Assembly: GCF_001729785.1 (NCBI RefSeq)
Contig: NZ_CP017183.1
Coordinates: forward strand, 124,001 to 188,000
Source of the DNA: Enterobacter hormaechei subsp. xiangfangensis
Lineage (GTDB): Bacteria > Pseudomonadota > Gammaproteobacteria > Enterobacterales > Enterobacteriaceae
Length of the DNA: 64,000 bases
Reading direction: 5' to 3'
The notes under the pieces are model-generated. The model did no database searches, was not told where the DNA came from, and saw only the letters and a program-made list of their open reading frames with translations. A program made the translations under genes and the position numbers. Of this stretch, positions 10,644-19,275 are shown piece by piece (position 1 is the first letter of the stretch; each line of letters starts with the position of its first letter).

Positions 10644-11744
10644 TTATTTTTGGTTGTCGACCAAAGCAATGTATTGCTGGCAAATGGCGTTAATACCGAA
10701 CGATGCGATCGTTTCGCGATCAACAACTGGCGGAGAGGCATACAATTCTGCCAGTGTTTTCGCCAGTGATTCGTCGGTTAACGCTGTCAGACCTCGCGCC
10801 AGGGGGCCAGTAAGGATCTCAGCAGGACCGCCAGGGCAGTTTGTACTCACCGGTGGGGTCTGACAGATAATGGACTCTACCAGTACATTACCAAAACCTT
10901 CGCAGTCGGAACTTAACACTAAAAGGCGTGCCCCTTTGATCCACGGGTAGGGGTTGGTTTCGAACGGGCGGAAGACGATCTTGTTTTCAATTCCCAGCTT
11001 AGCGGCAAGCTGTTTAAGCTGGTTTATTTTCGCGTCAGAACCTTTGCCCATCAACACCAGCGATGCGTCGATCTTGCTCAGCGCAAACGCCCGCAGCAGC
11101 CGGTCGTGACGTTTGTGTTCATGAAAACGGCCAACGTGGATAATGTAATCCTGCCCCTGCATCTCAAAGGGCGCTTCCGCCAGACGCTGAATTTCAGGGA
11201 TATCAAAGGGGTTATGGATAACCGCTTTGCGCCGCAGGGGGATCGCGAGTACTTGAGAGAGGTCGTGCAGCACGGCGCCGGAAACCGCCACCACGTTGCG
11301 GTTTTCATAGGTATGCCGAATTTTATAATGCTTAAACCAGCGAGAAAGCCCGCTGCGATGGCGCAAATAGGAGAAGGAGAACATCCCGTGAACGCAGAAC
11401 CAGACCTTATCCCGATCCAGCACGCGGCTGTGCGCCACGATACGGTCGGTTTTATGCAGATGCGAGAACACGACGTCAAATTTACCGCTGCGTTCTGCAT
11501 TCTCGATGGCGCGATCCAGCAAACGGGCGCGACGCGGGATCTCGGTCAGCTTCCGCCAGGGTTTTTTACAGGTATCCTGCACAATCTGAAAATCGATGCC
11601 TTCCGGAATGGCGTAGTCGCACACCTTCCGTAAGGAGAAAAGGGTGACCTGATGCCCCAGTTCTGTCAGTCCGCTGGAGAGGGTGAGAACCGTTTTTTCG
11701 GCTCCTCCACCGGGTAAACCATCAATAATCATTAGGATGCGCAT
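10644..11744 (-). CDS. wabH: WabH-like LPS core GlcNAc transferase (GT4)
   Basis: A 366-residue GT-B glycosyltransferase of family 4. The N-terminal Gly-rich donor region is MRILMIIDGLPGGGAEKTV, and the C-terminal domain carries the EGFGNVLVES motif of the E-x7-E type. In Klebsiella, WabH transfers GlcNAc onto the galacturonic acid added by WabG, and the gene lies directly after wabG, as here (two-base gap). The assignment to WabH rests on fold, length and position; the sugar specificity is inferred. Confidence 0.75.
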   Translation of the reverse strand: MRILMIIDGLPGGGAEKTVLTLSSGLTELGHQVTLFSLRKVCDYAIPEGIDFQIVQDTCKKPWRKLTEIPRRARLLDRAIENAERSGKFDVVFSHLHKTDRIVAHSRVLDRDKVWFCVHGMFSFSYLRHRSGLSRWFKHYKIRHTYENRNVVAVSGAVLHDLSQVLAIPLRRKAVIHNPFDIPEIQRLAEAPFEMQGQDYIIHVGRFHEHKRHDRLLRAFALSKIDASLVLMGKGSDAKINQLKQLAAKLGIENKIVFRPFETNPYPWIKGARLLVLSSDCEGFGNVLVESIICQTPPVSTNCPGGPAEILTGPLARGLTALTDESLAKTLAELYASPPVVDRETIASFGINAICQQYIALVDNQK

Positions 11745-11746
11745 TA

Positions 11747-12874
11747 TTAATCCAGTAATTTTTGATAAAGCGAAATAAGCTGACTTGATAGTTTTTCAGG
11801 GGTTGCTTCTCTGACGCGTTCACGCGCCGCAAGCCCCATATTATTATTTTTTTCCAGTGAAGGGATGGACATGACGGCCTCCTTCAATGTGTGGATATCA
11901 AGTGCATCACAGTAAAACCCGTTCTGGCCTTGCTCAATAAATTCTGAACCACCGCAACTCTCTGACGTAATGACGGGCAATCCACAGGCCATTGCTTCAA
12001 GTATGACGTTAGGGAAAGGATCATACAGCGTCGGCAGCAGTAAACCATCAGAAAGCTGATAAAATGGCAGCGTCTCTTTTTGCATCCCCAGAAAACGGAT
12101 TTGCCCCTCACAGCCTAATGAACGGGCGAGGTCGCGATAACGGCTTTCCGCTTTATCCTGACCGACCACAACCAGCCACGCCGATGTTCCTGCTATAGCC
12201 CGAATAGCGCTTGCCAGCCCCTTGCGTTCAAACCCTGAACCCACGAAGCAGAAAATGACGGCATCAGCGGGTAAGCCAAATTGCTGACGCAGTACAGCGC
12301 GTTGTCTCTCTTCTGCCGGAACGAAGCGGCTGGAATCTATTGAATTATAAATCACATGTATCTTTTTTGCGTCAATATCAAAGTCTTCGACGATTTCGCG
12401 TTTGATCATCTCCGCATTACAGATAACGGCTTTCAACTCGGGAGCCTGGTACATTTCACGTTCTGCGTTCATCACGTAGCGGTGATAACGATCGTGCATA
12501 AGCAGCTTCGCACGCCAGGCGGGAAGAATACGCGTACGCTGTAGCAGCCAGCGTCGATGTACACCATCCCCGGCGCGGTAAATATCGCAGCCCGGAATAC
12601 GTTCGTGGCTCTGGACAATATCAAACTGCTGTTGCTGCCACAGCGCGCGTGCGGCGTGTGCAAAGCCGCGCTCACGGCTGATGCGGCCCCACTTTCGTGG
12701 ATCGCAAATATGAATATGCCAGTCGTCCTGCTTTTCGCCCTGCCACTCGCGGGTGATGACGTTGAGCTCAAGATTTTGATTGCTCAGCGCGGTAAGTGCC
12801 CTGGAGACAAAACGTTCTGCTCCTCCATCCGGACGATATTTTTGGCGCACAATGGCCAGACGATGAAGCTTCAT
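11747..12874 (-). CDS. wabG: WabG-like LPS core galacturonosyltransferase (GT4)
   Basis: A 375-residue WaaG-type GT-B enzyme. The start MKLHRLAIVRQKYRPDGGAE, the AGDGVHRRWL segment and the FVGSGFERKGL donor loop are typical of the WaaG/WabG group; the C-terminal motif is PFPNVILEAMACGLPVI. In Klebsiella, WabG adds galacturonic acid to the second heptose, giving a phosphate-free core whose negative charge comes from uronic acid. E. coli WaaG uses glucose at a comparable place, so substrate cannot be proven from sequence; the Klebsiella-type neighbours favour WabG. The start overlaps the waaQ stop by four bases. Confidence 0.78.
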   Translation of the reverse strand: MKLHRLAIVRQKYRPDGGAERFVSRALTALSNQNLELNVITREWQGEKQDDWHIHICDPRKWGRISRERGFAHAARALWQQQQFDIVQSHERIPGCDIYRAGDGVHRRWLLQRTRILPAWRAKLLMHDRYHRYVMNAEREMYQAPELKAVICNAEMIKREIVEDFDIDAKKIHVIYNSIDSSRFVPAEERQRAVLRQQFGLPADAVIFCFVGSGFERKGLASAIRAIAGTSAWLVVVGQDKAESRYRDLARSLGCEGQIRFLGMQKETLPFYQLSDGLLLPTLYDPFPNVILEAMACGLPVITSESCGGSEFIEQGQNGFYCDALDIHTLKEAVMSIPSLEKNNNMGLAARERVREATPEKLSSQLISLYQKLLD

Positions 12875-13941
12875 TGCAGGTATCTCCTTGCGGCGGAGAC
12901 GACAGCATCAACGGGGATGGCGTCGAGATAACGTTCCGTCGTTTTTGTATCAATGGCGTCAGGGTTGGGAAGCGGGCCGTAGTTACCTGCCCAGATGACC
13001 TCGCCGTTAACCTGCCATGGCGACCAGAACGTCAATTTTGACGGGCCAAACAGCGCCACGCAGGGCGTCTGAAGGGCGGCGGCCATGTGCATGGGTACGG
13101 AGTCAACGCCAATGAACAGGATCGCGTGATCGATTAGCGAGGCCAGCTGGCGCAGGGTTAACTGCCCTGCCAGCGATACAACACCCGTCTGCGGGGAGGC
13201 GGCAAGAATGCGGTCAATCATCGCCAGCTCTTTCTTATCCGGTCCCGCCGTAAGGACGATAGTGTGGCCGTCCTGCTGCAACGCGGCGATAGTTTGCGCC
13301 ATTTTGCCTTCGTCCCAGCACTTAAAGAACCAGCGTGACGTGGGTTGAATAACGATGTAGCGGTCTCCCACGCCCTTTTGCGTCAGCTTTTGGTGAGCAT
13401 GGCGCCAGTCATCCGCGCTGTAAGCCATGGTGACGGTAGGGTTGGCCATTACCGGCAGCGCTGACAGTATGGAGAGATTTTGTTCAACGGTGTGCAGCGA
13501 CTGATGGCTGGCGACCGAGACCAGTTCACTGTGACAAAAACGCCAGAAGGCATTCTTGCGCTTGTTAAAAGCGAACCCGAGCCGAACCGGTGCGCCGGTG
13601 AAGCGGGTAACAATCGCGCTGCGCCACTGATCGGCAAGATTGATCACCAGATGATAATGCTGAGCGCGTAAAGCACGAAGCAACTGCCACTCTTTTTGCA
13701 GGTGCTTCAGCGTCCCCAGCTGCTTCCATTTACGATCGATACCATAGATCGTCCCGATTGCCGGATGCGCGGCGAGCATGTCTCGCGTCTCTTCATAGAG
13801 AAGCACGTCGATTTGGGCTTCAGGCCATTTCTGGCGTAATGAATTGATGACGGGGGTGGTGAGTAACATGTCGCCATGATGGCGAAGTTTGATCAGTAAA
13901 ATGCGCAAATCAGGCGTGTCAGGTAAGTTATTCATCATCAT
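12871..13941 (-). CDS. waaQ: LPS heptosyltransferase III (WaaQ)
   Basis: WaaQ is a GT9 enzyme that adds a branch heptose to the second inner-core heptose. The 356-residue protein has the N-terminal ILLIKLRHHGDMLLTTPVI motif of ADP-heptose transferases and the C-terminal FIGVDSVPMHMAAAL / FGPSKLTFW region. It is the first gene of the minus-strand operon ending in coaD and overlaps wabG by four bases. It is head-to-head with the wabN-like gene; the promoter should lie in the 150-base spacer 13942-14091, where I see no JUMPstart/ops element. Confidence 0.92.
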   Translation of the reverse strand: MMMNNLPDTPDLRILLIKLRHHGDMLLTTPVINSLRQKWPEAQIDVLLYEETRDMLAAHPAIGTIYGIDRKWKQLGTLKHLQKEWQLLRALRAQHYHLVINLADQWRSAIVTRFTGAPVRLGFAFNKRKNAFWRFCHSELVSVASHQSLHTVEQNLSILSALPVMANPTVTMAYSADDWRHAHQKLTQKGVGDRYIVIQPTSRWFFKCWDEGKMAQTIAALQQDGHTIVLTAGPDKKELAMIDRILAASPQTGVVSLAGQLTLRQLASLIDHAILFIGVDSVPMHMAAALQTPCVALFGPSKLTFWSPWQVNGEVIWAGNYGPLPNPDAIDTKTTERYLDAIPVDAVVSAARRYLQ

Positions 13942-14091
13942 CTTATCGGCGTTGTACTATTGGCAATTCTAATAGACCTGGTAACGACTTGCACTCTTTC
14001 TCCATAATGTCAGGAATTTCCCTGGAAGGGTTTACTCCTGCTTTCGGGCGTGCGTAACATAGCGCTAACTATTTTGTCTTGCGGACTTATT

Positions 14092-15045
14092 ATGAAAAAA
14101 CCAGCGTTTATCATCACGATCGATACCGAAGGGGATAATCTCTGGCAGAACCACCGGGTGATCAAAACGGAAAACGCGCGCTACCTGGCGCGGTTTCAGG
14201 CGCTTTGTGAACGCTTCGGCTTTAAGCCCGTCTGGCTGACCAACTACGAGATGGCCGTCGAACCGGTATTCATTGAGTTCGCGAAAGAGGTCATAGCCCG
14301 CGGCCAGGGTGAGGTGGGAATGCATCTCCATGCCTGGAATAGCCCTCCGGAGCACGATCTGACCGGTGATGACTGGCGCTGGCAGCCTTATCTGATTGAG
14401 TTTTCAGACGAGGTCATGCGTGAGAAAGTGCTGTTCATGACCCGCTTACTGGAAGAGACTTTCCAGACAAAAATGCTCAGCCATCGCGCCGGGCGCTGGG
14501 CATTCGACAGCCGTTACGCCCGGTTGCTGATTGAGCTGGGGTATCAGGTAGATTGTTCCGTTACGCCGCGCGTGAACTGGCGCAACGCGAAAGGTGCCCC
14601 GCAGGGTAATGGCGGAACGAATTACCAGCATTTTCCCGATCGCGCCTATTTTTTGGACGTAGACGACATTTCCCGGCCGGGAAACAGCCCTCTCCTCGAA
14701 GTGCCGATGAGTATCCAGTATAAACACCCGGCATGGCTGAATTCCCTGAAGCAGGGTTACGATCGTCTGCGCGGTAAATACCGTTCTCCGTCAGTTAACT
14801 GGTTACGCCCGTCCGGCGGTAAAGCGCAGGAGATGATTAAGGTTGCGCAGCAGTGCCTGGCTCAGGGGAATGACTACGTAGAGTTCATGCTGCATTCGTC
14901 GGAATTTATGCCTGGCGGCAGCCCTACTTTTAAAGACCAGGCCGCGATTGAGGGACTGTATCAGGATCTGGAGCAGCTCTTTACCTGGTTATCAGATAAG
15001 ACCGTGGGGATGACGCTTGCGGAGTTTTACCAGTACAAAAAATAG
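14092..15045 (+). CDS. wabN: WabN-like polysaccharide deacetylase of the LPS core cluster
   Basis: Starting at ATG 14092 (MKKPAFIITIDTEGDNLW) this is a 317-residue protein. The N-terminal IDTEGD and the downstream MHLHAWN supply the Asp and His positions expected of the NodB/polysaccharide deacetylase fold. In Klebsiella, WabN deacetylates core GlcNAc to glucosamine, which is needed for full outer-core assembly; position inside the waa cluster supports that role here. It is the only plus-strand gene of the cluster, head-to-head with waaQ and converging on waaL. The upstream in-frame ATG at 14050 adds 14 residues and is less likely. The symbol is assigned by context. Confidence 0.72.
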   Translation: MKKPAFIITIDTEGDNLWQNHRVIKTENARYLARFQALCERFGFKPVWLTNYEMAVEPVFIEFAKEVIARGQGEVGMHLHAWNSPPEHDLTGDDWRWQPYLIEFSDEVMREKVLFMTRLLEETFQTKMLSHRAGRWAFDSRYARLLIELGYQVDCSVTPRVNWRNAKGAPQGNGGTNYQHFPDRAYFLDVDDISRPGNSPLLEVPMSIQYKHPAWLNSLKQGYDRLRGKYRSPSVNWLRPSGGKAQEMIKVAQQCLAQGNDYVEFMLHSSEFMPGGSPTFKDQAAIEGLYQDLEQLFTWLSDKTVGMTLAEFYQYKK

Positions 15046-15047
15046 TT

Positions 15048-15070
15048 ATGCCCGCCAGGCGGGCATATTT
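15048..15070. terminator. Hairpin between wabN-like gene and waaL
   Basis: ATGCCCG (15048-15054) pairs with CGGGCAT (15060-15066), followed by ATTTGTT. It lies in the 26-base convergent spacer and could terminate wabN transcripts; the T tract is weak, so activity is uncertain. Confidence 0.55.
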
Positions 15071-15071
15071 G

Positions 15072-16283
15072 TTATTGCTGCTTTGTTTGTGAGAAAGGTG
15101 TACTTAACGCAAACAAAATCATAAAGAAGATTAAGGCTTCTGAACTGAGCAGTATGACATCCGTCAGTCCATACAAAAGCAAAAGAAGCATTGACGTTAG
15201 CAGCAGCGCGTTTCTGTTTCGTAGGGCATACGCAATCATCGAAACGAAGAAAAAGAGTATTACCGCTACGCCGGGGATCCCCTGCAAAGAGTATTTCTCA
15301 ATAAATTCATTATGCAGATGGACTTTGATGTATTCGAGTGCACTGCCAAGGTGTGGATGTCCGTCTTTAATATACTGCCGCGTCCACGCTTCACGCTGTT
15401 CCAGCGATTGCCCTAACGGATGCGCAAGACCATTCTCGATCCCGACAGTCCACATCGAAAAACGTGCGCCCAATGACGTGCGGTCAAAACCTTGTTGATA
15501 ACGTTCAACCTCATGTTGGGTTTGTTTTATTTTCGGCGAAATCAATGGCTTGTAGCTCACGATTACAACGCCTGCAACAATGCATAGAAAGATGAGGGCT
15601 GATTTAAGATGAATCTTTCTGAAATGATAAAGCGTGAGCACAATTGCCAGAAGCAGATATAAACCCATCGCAGCACGGGTCCCCGTCAACAGTATGACGA
15701 AGTAAGAGATTAATATAGTGAAGCCCGCAACAACATACAGCTTCACGTTCTGTTGAAGGTAAAGACTGTATACGAAAGCCAGTGACAGGACAGAATAAAC
15801 ATAGGCTGAAACGGTGGCACGGTTAATTGCCATCTCAACGCGAGTCATACCTTGTGAGGCCTGCCACAAGCCATACCCTGTGGCGAGCACAAATCCTAAG
15901 GCCGTTGCGAAGAAGAAAAATTTCCTGAAGGTGTCCTTATCGATATAAAACTTAAAGCGGTCAATATAGAAAATCAGGACACTCGCTAAAATTAATTTTT
16001 TGCTGGCACCGAGATAGTCGCTGTAAAGGTTGAGTCCCTCGTTATGATACTCATAGAGTAAATACCAGCCGAGGTTAAGTAATCCAATCAGCAGAATGGG
16101 CAGCGCTATAGTAAAAGGTCTCAGAGTGATTTTTTTATATTCGAAAGCCAGGCCAATAATACTGACGTAAATAGCAATATAGAAAAACTCTCTTTGCTTC
16201 CCTGAACTGACTAAAGCCAGTATCAAAGAGATGAGGCTCAAAGCGATCGTCAGTTGATAGAGCCGTGGTTTTATTTTTTCCAT
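15072..16283 (-). CDS. waaL: O-antigen ligase WaaL
   Basis: WaaL transfers O-antigen from undecaprenyl diphosphate to the lipid A-core in the periplasm. The 403-residue protein is strongly hydrophobic with about ten to twelve predicted membrane segments. The Wzy_C/WaaL features are visible: LLTGTRAAMGLY, the large loop with RTSLGARFSMW, and the conserved HLHNEFIEKYSLQG. Sequence conservation among WaaL proteins is low, and the identification also relies on location at the end of the hldD-waaFC operon. The start overlaps the upstream GT2 gene by 13 bases. The gene is visibly more AT-rich than its neighbours. Confidence 0.88.
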   Translation of the reverse strand: MEKIKPRLYQLTIALSLISLILALVSSGKQREFFYIAIYVSIIGLAFEYKKITLRPFTIALPILLIGLLNLGWYLLYEYHNEGLNLYSDYLGASKKLILASVLIFYIDRFKFYIDKDTFRKFFFFATALGFVLATGYGLWQASQGMTRVEMAINRATVSAYVYSVLSLAFVYSLYLQQNVKLYVVAGFTILISYFVILLTGTRAAMGLYLLLAIVLTLYHFRKIHLKSALIFLCIVAGVVIVSYKPLISPKIKQTQHEVERYQQGFDRTSLGARFSMWTVGIENGLAHPLGQSLEQREAWTRQYIKDGHPHLGSALEYIKVHLHNEFIEKYSLQGIPGVAVILFFFVSMIAYALRNRNALLLTSMLLLLLYGLTDVILLSSEALIFFMILFALSTPFSQTKQQ

Positions 16284-17170
16284 AATGCCTCAATAACCCT
16301 TTTTTTATAGCTAAAACGAACATCGGTGGAGAGGAAAAAAGACAATGTATACATGGCCTTTACGCGTTGTTTCACGAGCTGCAATTGTTGGTCTGTAAGA
16401 CAGGACCGATGGTTGCTGTAAATATCAAACCAGTGGCAATTGACGAGATGCTTGTAGCTTGACGGAAATGTTCTTTCCATCTGTAACGTGCATTCGACAA
16501 GCGTTGAAATTTTGCTGGCGTCCAGAGTGCTCGACAAACTGTCGCGACGCTTGATGTAATAATAATGCCCCTGGCGTTGATAGACTATTTTGTTCGATTG
16601 CATCAGCATTCCAGGGAAGACAGCGAAATCCTCATAACATAACATCGGAGGAATAGGGTTACTCTCGTACAGGCTACGATGAATAAACTGGCCAATGAGA
16701 TGTGCCTGAAAGTCTTTATGGCGTAAGAAACGAGCGACTGCTTCATTTCGTGGCAATGGCACAGGATTAAATCCCTGCCAGTCTGAAGTCATTTTCCGGG
16801 GATCGCGAATCTCAAGCAAACGTGTCAGTAACATATCCGGACGTTGCGCTTTCAGGAAGGCTATTGCGTCCCCGAGGCTGCCCGGCTTTAAGCAATCGTC
16901 ACTGTCGAGCATCGTAATATACTCTCCCGATGCCAGCGCGACAGCGCTGTTTCGTACCCGGCCTACGTTACGAAAGTTCACGGTGCGCGTGATGATCTGA
17001 GGAAATTTCGGCGACCACTCTTCAATTATTGCCTGCGTGGCATCCTCAGAACTGTCATTGAAAATAATGACTTCAGTGTCCTGACCGATTGCTGCCAGCA
17101 GGCTTGAAAGCGTGGCGTGCAGCGTAGCTTCAGCGTTATGCGCAGCAATAATGACGCTTAAAAAAGCCAT
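16271..17170 (-). CDS. Family 2 glycosyltransferase, probably LPS outer core
   Basis: A 299-residue GT2 protein. FLSVIIAAHNAEATL opens the nucleotide-binding fold, VIIFNDSSEDAT follows, and ITMLDSDDCLKPGSL carries the DxD-like metal motif. It sits five bases after the GT9 gene and overlaps waaL, so an LPS outer-core sugar transfer is the natural inference. The acceptor and donor cannot be told from sequence. The gene is AT-rich relative to hldD, waaF and waaC, consistent with outer-core variability among strains. Confidence 0.8.
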   Translation of the reverse strand: MAFLSVIIAAHNAEATLHATLSSLLAAIGQDTEVIIFNDSSEDATQAIIEEWSPKFPQIITRTVNFRNVGRVRNSAVALASGEYITMLDSDDCLKPGSLGDAIAFLKAQRPDMLLTRLLEIRDPRKMTSDWQGFNPVPLPRNEAVARFLRHKDFQAHLIGQFIHRSLYESNPIPPMLCYEDFAVFPGMLMQSNKIVYQRQGHYYYIKRRDSLSSTLDASKISTLVECTLQMERTFPSSYKHLVNCHWFDIYSNHRSCLTDQQLQLVKQRVKAMYTLSFFLSTDVRFSYKKRVIEALWKK

Positions 17171-17175
17171 AAAAA

Positions 17176-18285
17176 TTAGTTTCCTTGAGCGTCGGTAGCG
17201 CTAGCCAGTGAGCGGGCTTTGGGTAATGTACGGACAAACTGCTGAAGATCGTGTAACGCGGAGTCAGTGACAGAGAATAGCGCTTCCCGTTCTTGCGGGA
17301 AGTAATAGCGCGTTTCAAACACATAAGAACAAATGTTGTCGTCATTCCCGATCAGCATCACATTGCCAAGCGGACGCTGTTCGTAATGACAACACGGTCC
17401 AAACAGCAGGACCACCGGCACGCCGACGGCGTCTGCGATATAGACATTCCCCGAGTCAGACGCGATATAGCAGTCCATCTTTGAAATGGCCCAGGGAAGC
17501 TCTTCTAGCGAAATTTTGCCAATAAGATTAATAAAATTAGGGATTTCACCGTAAAGGCGGGTGATATCATCCATCCACGACTGTTCGTTTGGCGCGCCGA
17601 AGACATAAAACTCGCAGGGTAAATCAGCGAGTTGATCAACAATCCGCTTCCAGATAACCGGAGGGACGGTTTTGGCTTTATTGCCTGCCGCAATACTGAT
17701 GCCGATGCGGATAACGTCAGGTTTATCAAGAATAGCCGGCCAGGTCGTCGGCTTGAAGAGCGGCTTTGTGGCGTGCTTGGGAGAGTCTTGCCATGTGAGC
17801 GAGCGGTCGGCCAGTTTCAGGTAGTTCGTCACCGAAAGCGTTTTTTTGCCATGCTCAACGGTACCGTCGGCCGCGAGATAGAAAATCCCGTGATACCACC
17901 TGCGCGTGTAAATGCTTAAAAATTGTTTGTTTTTGGCATTGCAGACGGCGGCAAAAAAGAGGTTCACGCTGTTGGGCTGTAGCAGGTAGACGTTGTCGTA
18001 GCGGTTCATGATCCTGCACGCGAAGCACAGTTTACGCCACAGGTTGCGCTTATGCTGCTCAATAAAATAGATCTGCTCGATAGTCTCATCATGCTTCGCC
18101 AGCGCGCCAACGCTGCGACTGATCAACACATCGCTTTTTTGCAGCCAGGCCAGAAGAGGCGTCGCATTAATAAAGTCACCGATTTTGGCTGTTTGAATGA
18201 CAAGGTTCTTGCCCGTGTCCTTTCGAAACAGCTTCCGGATGAGTTTCACCGGAAAGAGTAAAATCAGCAGAAATACATAACTCAT
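17176..18285 (-). CDS. GT9 (heptosyltransferase-like) glycosyltransferase
   Basis: The 369-residue protein begins with a hydrophobic anchor (YVFLLILLFPVKLI) and then the GT9 motif NLVIQTAKIGDFINATPLL. Near the C-terminus SDSGNVYIADAVGVPVVLLFGP is the donor-binding segment shared with WaaC, WaaF and WaaQ. It is therefore a fourth heptosyltransferase-family member in the cluster, next to waaC with a three-base gap. Klebsiella-type cores contain additional heptose or hexose transferases at this location, but the exact reaction is not recognisable. Confidence 0.8.
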   Translation of the reverse strand: MSYVFLLILLFPVKLIRKLFRKDTGKNLVIQTAKIGDFINATPLLAWLQKSDVLISRSVGALAKHDETIEQIYFIEQHKRNLWRKLCFACRIMNRYDNVYLLQPNSVNLFFAAVCNAKNKQFLSIYTRRWYHGIFYLAADGTVEHGKKTLSVTNYLKLADRSLTWQDSPKHATKPLFKPTTWPAILDKPDVIRIGISIAAGNKAKTVPPVIWKRIVDQLADLPCEFYVFGAPNEQSWMDDITRLYGEIPNFINLIGKISLEELPWAISKMDCYIASDSGNVYIADAVGVPVVLLFGPCCHYEQRPLGNVMLIGNDDNICSYVFETRYYFPQEREALFSVTDSALHDLQQFVRTLPKARSLASATDAQGN

Positions 18286-18288
18286 GGG

Positions 18289-19272
18289 TTAAATATCCCT
18301 GTTGGAAAGCCGATGGCTGCCCTGTAAAAATGAAAAAATAGCATCTGCGCTAATATCCTTCGTTTGTTGCGTAGGGCTGACCATCTGATGCTGGTTTTTA
18401 CCGTAACCCCCGATCAACCCCGGATCGGTCGGGCCGAAAATCGTGATATTAGGTCGATCCAGTGCGGCGGTTAAATGGCTTAACCCTGTATCCACAGAAA
18501 CGACGGCGTTTGCGCCCGCCAGCTGTGCGGCAACTTGCGCCAGCGTGAGTTTGGGTAACACCTCGACATGGGAAAAACCGGCTGCCAGACGCTCCGCACG
18601 CTGACGCTCATGTTCAGCGCCCCACGGGAGTTTAATATGGATACCGCAAGGTTGCATTAGTTCAATCAGCCTTCGCCAGTGCGTTTCCGGCCAGTGCTTA
18701 TCGTCGCGCGTTGTGGCATGCAGGAACACCAGATACGGCTCGGCATGCTCCTCCGTCTCGCGCAAAAAATGCTGTGCAATAGCGTAGTCACCCTGGGCTT
18801 CAGGTTTTGCATAGCCCAGGCTTTTCGCGAACAGCTCGCGGGTGCGCTCCACGGCGTGCTGTTGTTTCGCAATATGGTGTCGACGGTTATAGAACAGGCT
18901 CGCCAGCGGTTCGCGGGCGGTTTGCCAGTCCATGCCGTGCTTTACGCCGTGCGCCAGACGCGTGACCAGCGCGGCGCTTTTCACCAGCCCCTGGGCGTCG
19001 ACGATCGCGTCGTAACGCCGGGCCTGCACCGCTTCGCGGAAGGCTTTGCGTTCGGCTTTAATCGGTGCGGAGAACCACGCTTTGCGCCAGCGGCGAATGG
19101 CCACCGGGATCACGCGATCAACCGCTTCATGCCAGGTGGGGATCTGCGCGAAGCCTTCTTCCACCACCCAGTCAAAACGGATGCCGGGAATGGCCCGCAT
19201 GGCGTCCGTCAGCGACGGCAGCGTATGCAGAACATCACCCATTGAGGAGGTTTTAACGATCAATACCCGCAT
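18289..19272 (-). CDS. waaC: LPS heptosyltransferase I
   Basis: WaaC adds the first L,D-heptose to Kdo of the inner core. The 327-residue protein starts MRVLIVKTSSMGDVLHTLP, the typical GT9 N-terminus with the catalytic Asp, and contains VSVDTGLSHLTAALDRP with FGPTDPG in the ADP-heptose site. It follows waaF by three bases in the hldD operon. Length and sequence correspond to E. coli RfaC. Confidence 0.96.
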   Translation of the reverse strand: MRVLIVKTSSMGDVLHTLPSLTDAMRAIPGIRFDWVVEEGFAQIPTWHEAVDRVIPVAIRRWRKAWFSAPIKAERKAFREAVQARRYDAIVDAQGLVKSAALVTRLAHGVKHGMDWQTAREPLASLFYNRRHHIAKQQHAVERTRELFAKSLGYAKPEAQGDYAIAQHFLRETEEHAEPYLVFLHATTRDDKHWPETHWRRLIELMQPCGIHIKLPWGAEHERQRAERLAAGFSHVEVLPKLTLAQVAAQLAGANAVVSVDTGLSHLTAALDRPNITIFGPTDPGLIGGYGKNQHQMVSPTQQTKDISADAIFSFLQGSHRLSNRDI

Positions 19273-19275
19273 CCG

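Noticed and set aside
13942..14091. JUMPstart/ops (RfaH) element upstream of waaQ or hldD
   Set aside because: I looked for GGCGGTAG on the appropriate strand in 13942-14091 and 21258-21470 and did not find it, so RfaH control is not claimed.
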